A DNA stretch of 64,000 nt from Agrococcus sp. Marseille-Q4369 (GCF_018308945.1 NZ_CP070501.1:1240001-1304000); one strand, 5' to 3'. Positions 42,672 to 50,364 are shown, numbered from the stretch's first letter. Translations and numbers: made by a program. Notes: a model not told the origin generated them from the letters alone.

Positions 42672-43660
42672 TCGGCTGCTACATCCACCACCACGGGCGC
42701 GGGCACCTCTCTCGCGCGACCGCGATCGCGACGGCGCTCGCCCGGCCGGTCACGGGGCTCTCGACGCTGCCGGCGCCGCCCGACTGGCCGGGCGACTGGG
42801 TGCAGCTGCCCGCCGACGATCCCGACGGCGCGGCCCTCGACGCCGATGCGCACGGCCGCCTGCACTGGGTGCCGCTCCAGCACCCGGGGCTCCGCGCCCG
42901 CATGGCGCGCATCGCGCAGTGGATCGAGGAGCACCGCCCCGAGGCGCTCGTCGTCGACGTCTCGGTCGAGGTCGCGCTCCTCGCGCGCCTGCACGGCGTG
43001 CCGGTGGTCACGGTCGCCATGCCGGGGCATCGCACCGACGCGGCGCACGAGCTCGGCTTCGCGATCGCCGAGGAGCTCATCGGCGCCTGGCCGCGGGAGG
43101 CCGACCCGCTCGGCGACGCTGCGGCGCTCCGCTCGCGCGTGCACGCGGTCGGGGCGATCTCGCGCTTCGCGCCGACCGAGCCGACCGCGGCCGCTCGCGA
43201 GCGCCGCAGCGTCGTCGTGCTCGGCGGCGCCGGCGGCGACACGTTCACGGCGGACGCGGTGGCTCGCGCCCGCGCGGAGACGCCCGGCTGGGAGTGGACC
43301 CACCTCGGTGCCAACGGGTCGTGGACGGACGATCCGTGGTCGGCGCTCCTCGACGCATCCGTCGTCGTCACGCACGCGGGCGAGAGCGCGATCGCCGAGG
43401 TCGCCGCGGCGCGGCGCCCCGCGATCGTCATCCCGCAGCCGCGGCCGCACGACGAGCAGCGGTGCACGGCCGCGGTGCTCGCCGTCGAGCGCTGGCCCGC
43501 GCTCGTGGAGGCCGAGTGGCCGAGGACGGGGTGGCCGGCCCTGCTCGAGCGCGCGGCCTCGCTCGACGCCGGCTCGTGGCGGGCCTGGAACGACGGGCGC
43601 GGCGCCGAGCGCGCCGCCGCGGTCATCGCGACCGTGGCCGATCGGAGCGGCACCCGATGA
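42668..43660 (+). CDS. GT28/MurG-like glycosyltransferase
   Basis: The 330-residue protein begins IGCYIHHHGRGHLSRATAIA, the H-x-G-R-G-H-x-x-R motif of MurG/GT28-like enzymes. The C-terminal domain has VVVLGGAGGDTF, SVVVTHAGESAIAEVAAARRPAIVIP (donor-binding) and PHDEQ. It is translationally coupled to its neighbours (GTGA before, ATGA after). The acceptor cannot be inferred. It lacks the membrane-anchoring segment that MurG uses. Confidence 0.85.
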   Translation: MIGCYIHHHGRGHLSRATAIATALARPVTGLSTLPAPPDWPGDWVQLPADDPDGAALDADAHGRLHWVPLQHPGLRARMARIAQWIEEHRPEALVVDVSVEVALLARLHGVPVVTVAMPGHRTDAAHELGFAIAEELIGAWPREADPLGDAAALRSRVHAVGAISRFAPTEPTAAARERRSVVVLGGAGGDTFTADAVARARAETPGWEWTHLGANGSWTDDPWSALLDASVVVTHAGESAIAEVAAARRPAIVIPQPRPHDEQRCTAAVLAVERWPALVEAEWPRTGWPALLERAASLDAGSWRAWNDGRGAERAAAVIATVADRSGTR

Positions 43661-44490
43661 CGCGCGTCGCCGTCATCACGATCGCCCACGGCCGGCACGA
43701 GCACTGGGCGCTGCAGGAGGCCGCGCTCGCGCGCTCCGAGCGGCGGCCCGACGAGCGCATCCTCGTCACGATGGACGACCCGGCGCTCGCGAGCGCCGCT
43801 CGCGAGCGCGGGGGCGTGCGCGTCGTCGAGACCGGCGGCGACGAGCGCGGCCTGCCGCTCGCGCGGGCGCGGAACCTCGGCGCCCAGGCTGCGATCGAAG
43901 CGGGAGCGGAGGTGCTCGTGCTGCTCGACGTCGACTGCCTGCCCGCGCCCGCGCTCGTCGACGCGTACGCGCGGGCCGCGGAGGCGCCCGAGACGCGCGA
44001 GAGCCTGCTCTCGGGCCCCGTCACCTACCTGGATCCCCCGCCGCCGGGGGGCTACGACCTCGATGCGCTCCCCTCGCTCGACCGACCGCATCCGGCCCGG
44101 CCGGCTCCCGCGCCCGGCGAGGTCGAGCTCGGCGGCTCGCACGACCTCTTCTGGTCGCTGTCGTTCGCGCTCACCGTCGACCTCTGGCGCCGCATCGGCG
44201 GGTTCCACGAGGGCTACGTCGGCTACGGCGGCGAGGACACCGACTTCGCGTGGGCCGCGCGCGAGCTCGGCATCCCGATGGCGTGGGTCGGCAGCGCGCG
44301 AGCGTTCCACCAGCACCACCCGATCGAGGACCCGCCGCGGCGCCACGTCGACGCGATCCTGCGCAACGGCGCCGTCTTCCGCGACCGCTGGGGCGCGTGG
44401 CCCATGCGCGGCTGGCTCGACGCCTTCGCTCGGGAGGGGCTCGTCGAGCGCACCGCGAGCGGCGACTACCGGCGCACCCCGCGCGACTGA
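43657..44490 (+). CDS. GT2-family glycosyltransferase, galactosyltransferase-like
   Basis: The 277-residue GT-A enzyme has a nucleotide-binding N-terminus (VAVITIAHGRHEHW), the metal motif VLLDVDCLPAP (D-x-D), and the C-terminal GGFHEGYVGYGGEDTDFAWAAR, the G-G-E-D-x-D segment typical of galactosyltransferase-like GT27/GT2 enzymes. AFHQHHP follows. It completes the four-gene unit. Together the four suggest stepwise assembly of one surface or storage glycan; the product is not known. Confidence 0.88.
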   Translation: MTRVAVITIAHGRHEHWALQEAALARSERRPDERILVTMDDPALASAARERGGVRVVETGGDERGLPLARARNLGAQAAIEAGAEVLVLLDVDCLPAPALVDAYARAAEAPETRESLLSGPVTYLDPPPPGGYDLDALPSLDRPHPARPAPAPGEVELGGSHDLFWSLSFALTVDLWRRIGGFHEGYVGYGGEDTDFAWAARELGIPMAWVGSARAFHQHHPIEDPPRRHVDAILRNGAVFRDRWGAWPMRGWLDAFAREGLVERTASGDYRRTPRD

Positions 44491-44518
44491 CGCGCGCGGC
44501 CGATGCCACGCATCCGCG

Positions 44519-44592
44519 TGCCCCCGCTGGGGTTCGAACCCAGACTGGGCGGAGTTTAAGTCCGCTGCCTCTGCCGGTTGGGCTACGGGGGC
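44519..44592 (-). tRNA. tRNA with anticodon UAA (Leu-like) and short variable arm
   Basis: A 74-nt cloverleaf on the minus strand: acceptor GCCCCCG/CGGGGGC perfectly paired, discriminator A, anticodon stem GCGGA/TCCGC around CTTAAAC (anticodon TAA, reads UUA), variable loop only CCAGT (5 nt), T-arm CTGGG-TTCGAAC-CCCAG. The D-arm has a 3-bp stem and GGCAGA, as in tRNA-Leu. A normal bacterial tRNA-Leu has a long variable arm, which is missing. CCA is not encoded. It lies 28 bp after the glycosyltransferase operon. Confidence 0.88.
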
Positions 44593-44618
44593 GAGGGCGC
44601 CGTGCGCCCGCTCCAACG

Positions 44619-45002
44619 CTAGTCGGCGCCCCGCTCGACCACGGCCGCGAAGCACTCGGGCAGCAGCACGTTGTCGCCCGCGCCTCGGAAGAGCGGCGCG
44701 ATCTCCTCGGGCGTGAAGCCGGCGATGCCGCAGCCGATCTCGGTGACGAGGAACTCGAGCTCGGGATGCTCGGCGGCGAAGTCGAGGAAGGTCGCGACCT
44801 CGCGCTCGATGACGCCGAGGCCGCTCATCGTGTCGATCGCGTACGACTGCCCGTGCAGGCCGCGACCCTCGCCCCAGACCGCGCCGAAGCGCTCCATCGC
44901 CGTGCGCGCGGCGCCGGCCCCGTGCATCCCCCCGGCATTCGAGCCGAAGACGAAGACCTGCTGCGGTTCGAGGGAATCGACCCTCGTCGGCGACGTGCGC
45001 AT
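44619..45002 (-). CDS. A1S_2505-like (phage non-structural protein family) macro-domain-like protein
   Basis: The 127-residue protein has the family hallmarks QQVFVFGSNAGGMHGAGAA, GEGRGLHGQSYAIDT and FLVTEIGCGIAGFTPEEIAPLF, which suggest a Rossmann or macro-like nucleotide-binding fold. Relatives are found in phages and in bacterial chromosomes; the biochemical role is unknown. ATG 45002 stands 6 nt after TACCGT (leaderless). It is divergent from the carbonic-anhydrase-like gene and adjacent to the odd tRNA, so a mobile origin is possible but unproven. Confidence 0.8.
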   Translation of the reverse strand: MRTSPTRVDSLEPQQVFVFGSNAGGMHGAGAARTAMERFGAVWGEGRGLHGQSYAIDTMSGLGVIEREVATFLDFAAEHPELEFLVTEIGCGIAGFTPEEIAPLFRGAGDNVLLPECFAAVVERGAD

Positions 45003-45008
45003 GCCCCT

Positions 45009-45026
45009 ACGGTACGCGGCTACCCT
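45009..45026. promoter_or_regulatory. Divergent pair of -10 hexamers, both predicted leaderless
   Basis: On the minus strand TACCGT (45014-45009) precedes ATG 45002 by 6 nt. On the plus strand TACCCT (45021-45026) precedes ATG 45033 by 6 nt. Only 30 bp separate the two start codons, leaving no room for ribosome binding sites. Confidence 0.55.
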
Positions 45027-45032
45027 GGCGCC

Positions 45033-45572
45033 ATGACCGTCCACGTGCGCGCCACGATCATCCCGCTGCCCGACCGCGAGCCGCGCGTGCCGGACAGCGC
45101 GCTCGTGATGCCCGGCGCCGTGATCGCCGGCGCGGTCTCGCTCGGCGAGCGCGTCGGCATCTGGCCCGGCGCGTCGCTGCGCGCCGAGGAGGAGGCCGTC
45201 ACGATCGGGCACGACTCGAACGTGCAGGACAGCTGCTCGCTGCACGTCGACCGGGGCTCGCCGCTCACGATCGGCGTGCGCGTCTCGATCGGCCACAACG
45301 CGGTCGTGCACGGCTGCACCGTCGACGACGACGTGCTCATCGGCATGCACGCGACCATCATGAACGGCGCGCACATCGGCAGCGGCACGATCATCGCCGC
45401 GGGCGCGCTCGTGACCGAGGGCACCGTCGTCCCCCCGAACTCGCTCGTCGCGGGCGTGCCCGGCAAGGTGCGCCGCGAGACGACGGAGGACGAGCGGCGC
45501 GCGATCGCGAGGAACGCCTCGACCTACTCGGAGCGCATCCGCCTCTACGTCGACGCCTTCGGTCGGTCGTAG
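45033..45572 (+). CDS. Gamma-carbonic-anhydrase-like left-handed beta-helix protein
   Basis: The 179-residue protein consists of hexapeptide repeats (IAGAVSLGERVGIWPGASL and later turns), with metal-ligand-like histidines in SCSLHVDRG and IGHNAVVHGCTV, and the tail LVAGVPGKVRRET. This matches the gamma-CA/YrdA/PaaY family, which binds zinc or iron as a trimer. Catalytic carbonic anhydrase activity is not assured in this subfamily. The transcript is predicted to be leaderless. Confidence 0.9.
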   Translation: MTVHVRATIIPLPDREPRVPDSALVMPGAVIAGAVSLGERVGIWPGASLRAEEEAVTIGHDSNVQDSCSLHVDRGSPLTIGVRVSIGHNAVVHGCTVDDDVLIGMHATIMNGAHIGSGTIIAAGALVTEGTVVPPNSLVAGVPGKVRRETTEDERRAIARNASTYSERIRLYVDAFGRS

Positions 45573-45627
45573 CTCTGGCGTGCGGTGCGGGCGGATGCGT
45601 AGGCTCGGCCCGACCGGAGGGAGCGGC

Positions 45628-46122
45628 ATGGCGATCGAGGCGACGGGCACCGTGACCGAGCACGGCGAGAGCGCGGAGCTCGTGCTCGAGCGCCGCGTCG
45701 CGCACGACGCGCTCGCCGTCTGGCCGTACTTCGCGGAAGCGCGCGAGCTCGGGATGTGGTTCGGCGGCTACGCGGGCGACCCCGACTCGGGTGAAGTGGT
45801 CGTCTCGATGAGCGCCGAGGAGGACGACGCGACGATCGCCGTCGAGATCCTCGACTGCGCCGCGCCCGAGCACCTCGCGGTGCGCACGCACGACGAGCAC
45901 GGCTCGTGGAGCCTCGAGGTCGAGCTCATCGACGGCGGGCACGAGCAGGGCTCGGGCACGACCGTGCGCTTCACGCACCACGACGTCGCGCTCGCGGCGC
46001 TGCCCGACATCGGGCCGGGGTGGGAGTGGTATCTCGACCGGCTCGTCGCCGCGCTCGGCGGGCAGCCGATGCCCGAGTGGGACGACTACTACCCGGCGCT
46101 GCGGGACGCGTACACGCGCTGA
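45628..46122 (+). CDS. SRPBCC/START-like domain protein
   Basis: The 164-residue protein has a helix-grip fold pattern: LVLERRVAHDALAVWPYFAE, LGMWFGGYAGDPDSG, SLEVELIDGG, GTTVRFTHHDV and the long C-terminal helix GPGWEWYLDRLVAALGG. This matches AHSA1-type SRPBCC proteins. No ligand is evident. CGGAGGGAG stands before the ATG and decides the start over an upstream reading frame extension. It is convergent with folD, 18 bp away. Confidence 0.85.
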   Translation: MAIEATGTVTEHGESAELVLERRVAHDALAVWPYFAEARELGMWFGGYAGDPDSGEVVVSMSAEEDDATIAVEILDCAAPEHLAVRTHDEHGSWSLEVELIDGGHEQGSGTTVRFTHHDVALAALPDIGPGWEWYLDRLVAALGGQPMPEWDDYYPALRDAYTR

Positions 46123-46140
46123 CAGCGGGCGGGGCGGCCG

Positions 46141-47028
46141 CTATCGCGACCGCACCGCCTTCTCCGCCATCTGCACGACGTTGTCGAGCAGCATGACGCG
46201 CGTCATCGGGCCGACGCCGCCCGGCACGGGCGAGATCCAGCCGGCGACCTCGCGCACGCCCGGGTCGACGTCGCCGAGCAGCTTGACCTTGCCGGTCTCG
46301 GCCGAGAGCCCGCGCGTGATGCCCACGTCGAGCACGGCCGCGCCGGGCTTGACCCAGCCAGCCTTGATGAGCCCCGGCACGCCGACCGCCGCGACGACGA
46401 TGTCGGCCTCCCGCACCTGCGCCGCGAGGTCCGGCGTGCGCGAGTGGCAGAGCGTCACGGTCGCGTCGATGCCCTTGCGCGTCAGCAGCAGCCCGAGCGG
46501 CCGGCCGACCGTGAGCCCGCGGCCGACGATCGCGACCGTCGCGCCCGCGATCTCGATGTCGTGCCGGCGCAGCATCTGCACGATGCCCGCGGGCGTGCAC
46601 GGCAGCGGCGACTCGATCGGGCCATCGACGCCGAGCACGAGCCGCCCGAGGTTCTCTGGGTGGAGGCCGTCGGCATCCTTCGCCGGATCCATGAGCCCGA
46701 GCATCGCGTGCTCGTCGTGCCCCGCCGGCAGCGGCAGCTGGATGATGTAGCCCGTCACCTCGCGCGCGCTGTTGAGGTCGCGGATCGCGGCCTCGACGTC
46801 GGCGCTCGACGCGCTCGAGGGCAGGTCGACGCGGATCGACTCGATGCCCACCTCGGCGCAGTCCCGGTGCTTGCCCTTGACGTACGACTGGCTGCCGGGA
46901 TCGTCGCCGACGAGCAGGGTGCCGAGCCCGGGCGTCACGCCCTTGCCGCGCAGCACGTCGACGCGCTCGCGCAGCTCGTCCTTGATCGCGGCCGCGGTGC
47001 GGTTGCCATCGAGGACCTGCGCCGTCAT
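46141..47028 (-). CDS. folD: Bifunctional methylene-THF dehydrogenase/cyclohydrolase FolD
   Basis: The 295-residue enzyme has [16 protein letters not shown] (catalytic lysine region), [34 protein letters not shown], and the NADP site [20 protein letters not shown]. It converts 5,10-methylene-THF to 10-formyl-THF. The ATG overlaps the glyA stop (ATGA), so it is translated after GlyA, under the ZTP riboswitch. PurU, encoded 10 kb away, runs the reverse end of this branch. Confidence 0.95.
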   Translation of the reverse strand: MTAQVLDGNRTAAAIKDELRERVDVLRGKGVTPGLGTLLVGDDPGSQSYVKGKHRDCAEVGIESIRVDLPSSASSADVEAAIRDLNSAREVTGYIIQLPLPAGHDEHAMLGLMDPAKDADGLHPENLGRLVLGVDGPIESPLPCTPAGIVQMLRRHDIEIAGATVAIVGRGLTVGRPLGLLLTRKGIDATVTLCHSRTPDLAAQVREADIVVAAVGVPGLIKAGWVKPGAAVLDVGITRGLSAETGKVKLLGDVDPGVREVAGWISPVPGGVGPMTRVMLLDNVVQMAEKAVRSR

Positions 47029-48356
47029 CGGTCGACGCTCGAGCCGAGCTCGTGCACCGCCTCCGGCTCCCCGGAGGGCCCGACGCCCGGGTAGAGCGGG
47101 AACGCGTCGGCGAGCTTCGTCACCCGCGCGCGGAGCGCATCCAGGTCGGCTCCGGGCAGCAGCGCGAGCGCGATGATGTCGGCGACCTCGGTGAACTCCT
47201 CGTCGCCGAAGCCGCGCGTCGCGAGCGCGGGCGTGCCGATGCGGAGGCCGCTCGTCACCATCGGCGGGCGCGGGTCGTTCGGCACCGCGTTGCGGTTGAC
47301 GGTGATGCGGATGTCGTGCAGGAGGTCCTCGGCCTGCTTGCCGTCGATCGCGGCGTCGCGGAGGTCGACGAGCACGAGGTGCACGTCGGTGCCGTCCGAG
47401 CGCACGGTGATGCCCGCATCCCGCACGTCCTGCTGCATGAGGCGCTCGGCGAGGATGTGCGCGCCGCGCAGGGTGCGCTCCTGGCGCTCCTTGAACTCCT
47501 CGGAGCCGGCGAGCTTGAACGCGGTCGCCTTCGCCGCGATGACGTGCATGAGCGGGCCGCCCTGCTGGCCGGGGAAGACCGCGGAGTTGAGCTTCTTCGC
47601 GATGTCCGCCTCGTTCGTGAGGATGAAGCCCGAGCGGGGGCCGCCGATCGTCTTGTGCACGGTCGACGAGACGACGTGCGCGTGCGGCACGGGGTTCGGG
47701 TGGAGGCCCGCGGCGACGAGGCCCGCGAAGTGCGCCATGTCGACCCACAGGAGCGCGCCGACCTCGTCGGCGATCTCGCGGAAGGCGGCGAAGTCGAGCT
47801 GGCGCGGGTAGGCCGACCAGCCGGCGATGATGACCTTGGGCTTGTGCTCCTGCGCGAGTCGGCGCACCTCGTCCATGTCGACGCGGCTCGTGGCCTCGTC
47901 GACGCCGTAGGCGACGATGTCGTAGAGGCGGCCCGAGAAGTTGATCTTCATGCCGTGCGTGAGGTGGCCGCCGTGGTCGAGCGAGAGGCCGAGGATCGTG
48001 TCGCCCGGGCGGGCGATCGCGTGCAGCACGGCCGCGTTCGCGGTCGCGCCCGAGTGGGGCTGCACGTTGGCGAACTCGGCGCCGAAGAGCGCCTTCGCGC
48101 GCTCGATCGCGAGCGACTCGGCGACGTCGACGTGCTCGCAGCCGCCGTAGTAGCGGCGTCCCGGGTAGCCCTCGGCGTACTTGTTCGTGAGCACGCTGCC
48201 TGCCGCCTCGAGCACCGCGATGGGCACGAAGTTCTCGCTCGCGATCATCTCGAGGTAGTCGCGCTGGCGGTCGAGCTCGAGCTGCAGCACCGCGGCGATC
48301 TCGGGATCGACCTCCGTGAGCGGCGAGTTGAACGTGGAGGGCAGGCGGTCGGTCAC
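47025..48356 (-). CDS. glyA: Serine hydroxymethyltransferase
   Basis: The 443-residue PLP enzyme shows [29 protein letters not shown], the H of [10 protein letters not shown], and the PLP-lysine motif [16 protein letters not shown]. It converts serine plus THF to glycine plus 5,10-methylene-THF. GTG 48356 follows an AAGGAG ribosome binding site. A ZTP riboswitch lies in the 5' leader. It is the first gene of glyA-folD, a common target of this riboswitch. Confidence 0.96.
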   Translation of the reverse strand: MTDRLPSTFNSPLTEVDPEIAAVLQLELDRQRDYLEMIASENFVPIAVLEAAGSVLTNKYAEGYPGRRYYGGCEHVDVAESLAIERAKALFGAEFANVQPHSGATANAAVLHAIARPGDTILGLSLDHGGHLTHGMKINFSGRLYDIVAYGVDEATSRVDMDEVRRLAQEHKPKVIIAGWSAYPRQLDFAAFREIADEVGALLWVDMAHFAGLVAAGLHPNPVPHAHVVSSTVHKTIGGPRSGFILTNEADIAKKLNSAVFPGQQGGPLMHVIAAKATAFKLAGSEEFKERQERTLRGAHILAERLMQQDVRDAGITVRSDGTDVHLVLVDLRDAAIDGKQAEDLLHDIRITVNRNAVPNDPRPPMVTSGLRIGTPALATRGFGDEEFTEVADIIALALLPGADLDALRARVTKLADAFPLYPGVGPSGEPEAVHELGSSVDR

Positions 48357-48399
48357 GGTTGCTCCTTCGCTGGGGCGCTGGCGCGCGTCGCTGGTTCGG

Positions 48400-48472
48400 A
48401 TGCCCAGGCGCGCGGCGGCTGCTCGGCCGCTCCCCGGTGGTGCTCCACCATTGCGCCAGTCACGGCCGCTCC
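48400..48472 (-). ncRNA. ZTP (pfl) riboswitch upstream of glyA-folD
   Basis: On the minus strand the conserved elements appear in order: CCGTGACTGGCG, then GGTGG-agca-CCACC hairpin, then CGGGGAGCGGCC, and 3' part CGCCTGGGCA. These match the ZTP/ZMP-sensing pfl motif, including the pseudoknot partner segment GCCTGGGC. It would raise glyA-folD expression when ZTP/ZMP signals 10-formyl-THF shortage. About 45 nt separate it from the start codon. The region GCGACGCGCGCCAGCGC after it may hold the switch in expression. Confidence 0.87.
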
Positions 48473-48473
48473 C

Positions 48474-48479
48474 ATCGTA
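48474..48479 (-). promoter_or_regulatory. glyA-folD -10 element TACGAT
   Basis: TACGAT ends just before the riboswitch, so transcription would begin within the first paired element (GAGCGGCC). This fits a -10 for a riboswitch-led transcript. Confidence 0.6.
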
Positions 48480-48526
48480 CCCGCGCGCGGATGGCGACGA
48501 CGGATGCGTGGGGTGAGAGAAGTTCA

Positions 48527-48556
48527 TTGACAAGGCAGTGCTCGCGGCCGGATGCT
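48527..48556 (+). promoter_or_regulatory. Candidate promoter for SDR gene (TTGACA, 18 nt, GATGCT)
   Basis: TTGACA at 48527-48532 is a perfect -35 and is followed after 18 nt by GATGCT at 48551-48556. The -10 is weak. The SDR ATG is 36 nt downstream with AAGGAG before it. Confidence 0.4.
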
Positions 48557-48591
48557 GGCGCTCGACCCGTTTGACGAAGAAGGAGCACTGC

Positions 48592-49362
48592 ATGAGCGTC
48601 ATCGACCTGACCGGCAAGGTCGCCGTCATCACCGGCGGCGGCAGCGGCATCGGCCGCGCCACCGCCCAGCTGTTCGCCGAGCTCGGCGCGAAGGTCGTCG
48701 TGAGCGACATCGCCCAGACCGCCCACGAGACCGTCGCGAGCATCGAGGGGGCCGGGGGCACCGCATCCGCCTTGATCGGCGACATCGGCGACGTCGCCGT
48801 CGCCGACTCGGTCGTCGCAGCGGCAGTGGAGCGCTACGGGCGGCTCGACGTGCTCGTCAACAACGCCGGGATCATGGATCACTTCGCGGGCGCCGCGAAC
48901 GTCGAGGACGCGCTGTGGGACCGCATCATGCGCGTCAACCTCAACGCGCCGTTCTACCTGACGCGCGCGGCGCTGCGGGTCATGCTGCCGCAGGGCTCGG
49001 GCTCGATCGTCAACGTCTCGAGCGCCGCGGGCATCCGCGGGGCCGCGGCGGGCGCCGCCTACACGGCCTCGAAGCACGGGCTCGTCGGCCTCACGCGCAA
49101 CACCGCCTACATGTACGGCAAGCAGGGCATCCGCGCGAACGCGATCTGCCCGGGCGGCGTCGCGACCAACGTCATGACCGAGGACGTGCAGCGCGGCATC
49201 GACCACGATGGCCTCGCCGCGCTCGGGCCGATCCACCAGGGCGCGCTCCGCAACGCCGAGTCGATCGAGCAGGCGAACCTCGCCGCGTTCCTCGCGTCGG
49301 ATGCAGCTTCGAACGTCAACGGCGCGATCATCCCGAACGACGGCGGCTGGGCCGCAGGCTGA
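48592..49362 (+). CDS. Short-chain dehydrogenase/reductase
   Basis: The 256-residue SDR has the nucleotide-binding [14 protein letters not shown], catalytic serine in VNVSSAAG and the YTASK motif (Y and K). It ends [15 protein letters not shown]. It should oxidise or reduce an alcohol or ketone with NAD(P). The acidic residue after beta 2 (VVSDIA) suggests NAD preference. The substrate is unknown. AAGGAGCACTGC precedes the ATG. Intergenic palindrome copy B follows the gene, perhaps as terminator. Confidence 0.9.
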   Translation: MSVIDLTGKVAVITGGGSGIGRATAQLFAELGAKVVVSDIAQTAHETVASIEGAGGTASALIGDIGDVAVADSVVAAAVERYGRLDVLVNNAGIMDHFAGAANVEDALWDRIMRVNLNAPFYLTRAALRVMLPQGSGSIVNVSSAAGIRGAAAGAAYTASKHGLVGLTRNTAYMYGKQGIRANAICPGGVATNVMTEDVQRGIDHDGLAALGPIHQGALRNAESIEQANLAAFLASDAASNVNGAIIPNDGGWAAG

Positions 49363-49387
49363 GCCGGCCGGCTGCGCTCGAGCGCTC

Positions 49388-49450
49388 CGCGGACCCCGTC
49401 CCGGCAGCGGGACCCGGGATCACGGGTCCGGCTGCCGAGATGGGGTCCGT
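49388..49450. repeat. Intergenic palindromic repeat copy B
   Basis: An imperfect 60-bp inverted repeat (49390-49449): outer arms CGGACCCC...GGGGTCCG, middle CGGCAGC...GCTGCCG, inner GGACCCG-ggatca-CGGGTCC. It follows the SDR gene and is a copy of the element in loci A and C. Confidence 0.8.
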
Positions 49451-49481
49451 AACGGTTCGCGGCGACGGCGCCAGTCGCGCG

Positions 49482-49537
49482 GGCGGATGCGCAACGGCGG
49501 ATGCGCAACGGCGGATGCGCGCTGGCGGATGCGCGCT
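49482..49537. repeat. Four tandem 14-bp repeats
   Basis: Four head-to-tail units GGCGGATGCGCAAC (two) and GGCGGATGCGCGCT (two), followed by a partial fifth. They sit just upstream of the interrupted DinB-like gene, with 31 bp between the array and its ATG. Confidence 0.85.
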
Positions 49538-49568
49538 GGCGGACACTCGGGCGTGCTTGGATCGGCGC

Positions 49569-50084
49569 ATGGACGACGGCGACCGCTCCCGCTCGCTGCT
49601 GCTCGGCGCGCTCGACGCACAGCGGCGGCACGTGCTCGCCGCGGTCGACGGGCTGACCGACGCCCAGCTGCGGGCGGCGGTGCTGCCGTCGGGCTGGTCG
49701 CCGATCGGGCTCGTGCGGCACCTCACGCTCGGCGGCGAGCGCTAATGGATCCACACCGTCATGGCCGGCGAGCCGCTCGACTACTGGCCCATCGATCGGC
49801 CCGAGCTCGACGAGGGGAGGCCCGCCGACTGGCGCGTCGAGCCGCACGAGTCGACGGATGCCGTGCTCGACGAGTACCGCGACGCGATCGCGCGCTCCGA
49901 CCGGATCCTCGCCGAGCTGCCGCTCGACGCCTCGCCTCGGCACCGCGAGCCCGACTGGCCGGCGGAGCGGTTCGCCGACCTCGAGGCGGTGCTGCTGCAC
50001 GTGATCCTCGACGCGGCGACGCACGCGGGCCACCTCGACGCGGCCCGCGAGCTCGTCGACGGTCGCCAGCACCTCGTGCTCTGA
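49569..50084 (+). pseudogene. DinB/DUF664-like protein gene interrupted by in-frame TAA
   Basis: The reading frame from ATG 49569 gives 58 codons (MDDGDRSRSLLLGALDAQRR... ending LTLGGER), then TAA at 49743-49745. It continues in the same frame with WIHTVMAGEPLDYWP up to the stop at 50082. The two parts together (171 codons) look like one DinB/DUF664 helical-bundle protein (HVLAAVDGLTDAQLRAA, SGWSPIGLVRHLTLGGER, HVILDAATHAGHLDAARELV). At the stop position relatives typically have an aromatic residue, so TAC-to-TAA is likely. A restart at ATG 49761 could give a truncated protein. Sequencing error cannot be excluded. Confidence 0.72.
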
Positions 50085-50107
50085 GGCCGCTGGTCCCGAT
50101 AGCCGCG

Positions 50108-50330
50108 AAGCCCTCGCGCGACTCGACCGCTTCTCGTCGACAGGACCTGCTGCAACGGATCGAGTGGGCGAGAACCGGTCGAGTCGCCGCGGGAACCGGT
50201 CGAGTCGCCGAGACCGGGTCGAGCCGCCGAAAGCGGGTCGAGTGGAGTCGCTGCGGACCCGAGATCGGCAGCGGGACCCGAGATCTCGGGTCCCGCTGCC
50301 GATGTGGGGTCTGGGTCGCCGGTCAGCGGC
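50108..50330. repeat. Intergenic repeat locus C: GTCGAGTCG array and 40-bp palindrome
   Basis: This 280-bp gene-free gap (50085-50364) has an array of degenerate GGTCGAG(T/C)CGCCG units (about 50160-50255), an inverted start (GACTCGACCGCTTCTCG at 50119), and a perfect 40-bp palindrome at 50264-50303. Each half of the palindrome begins ATCGGCAGCGGGACCCGAG. The array-then-palindrome order is the same as in locus A. The stem could terminate putA transcription, since putA ends 35 bp beyond. Confidence 0.82.
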
Positions 50331-50364
50331 GCGCGAGGCCGCACTCGCCGCTGACCGGCGCGCC

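Noticed and set aside
49743-49745. Programmed readthrough or stop-codon reassignment at the DinB-like TAA
   Set aside because: TAA is used as a normal stop elsewhere (pstA). The UAA-anticodon tRNA reads UUA, not UAA, so it cannot suppress this stop.
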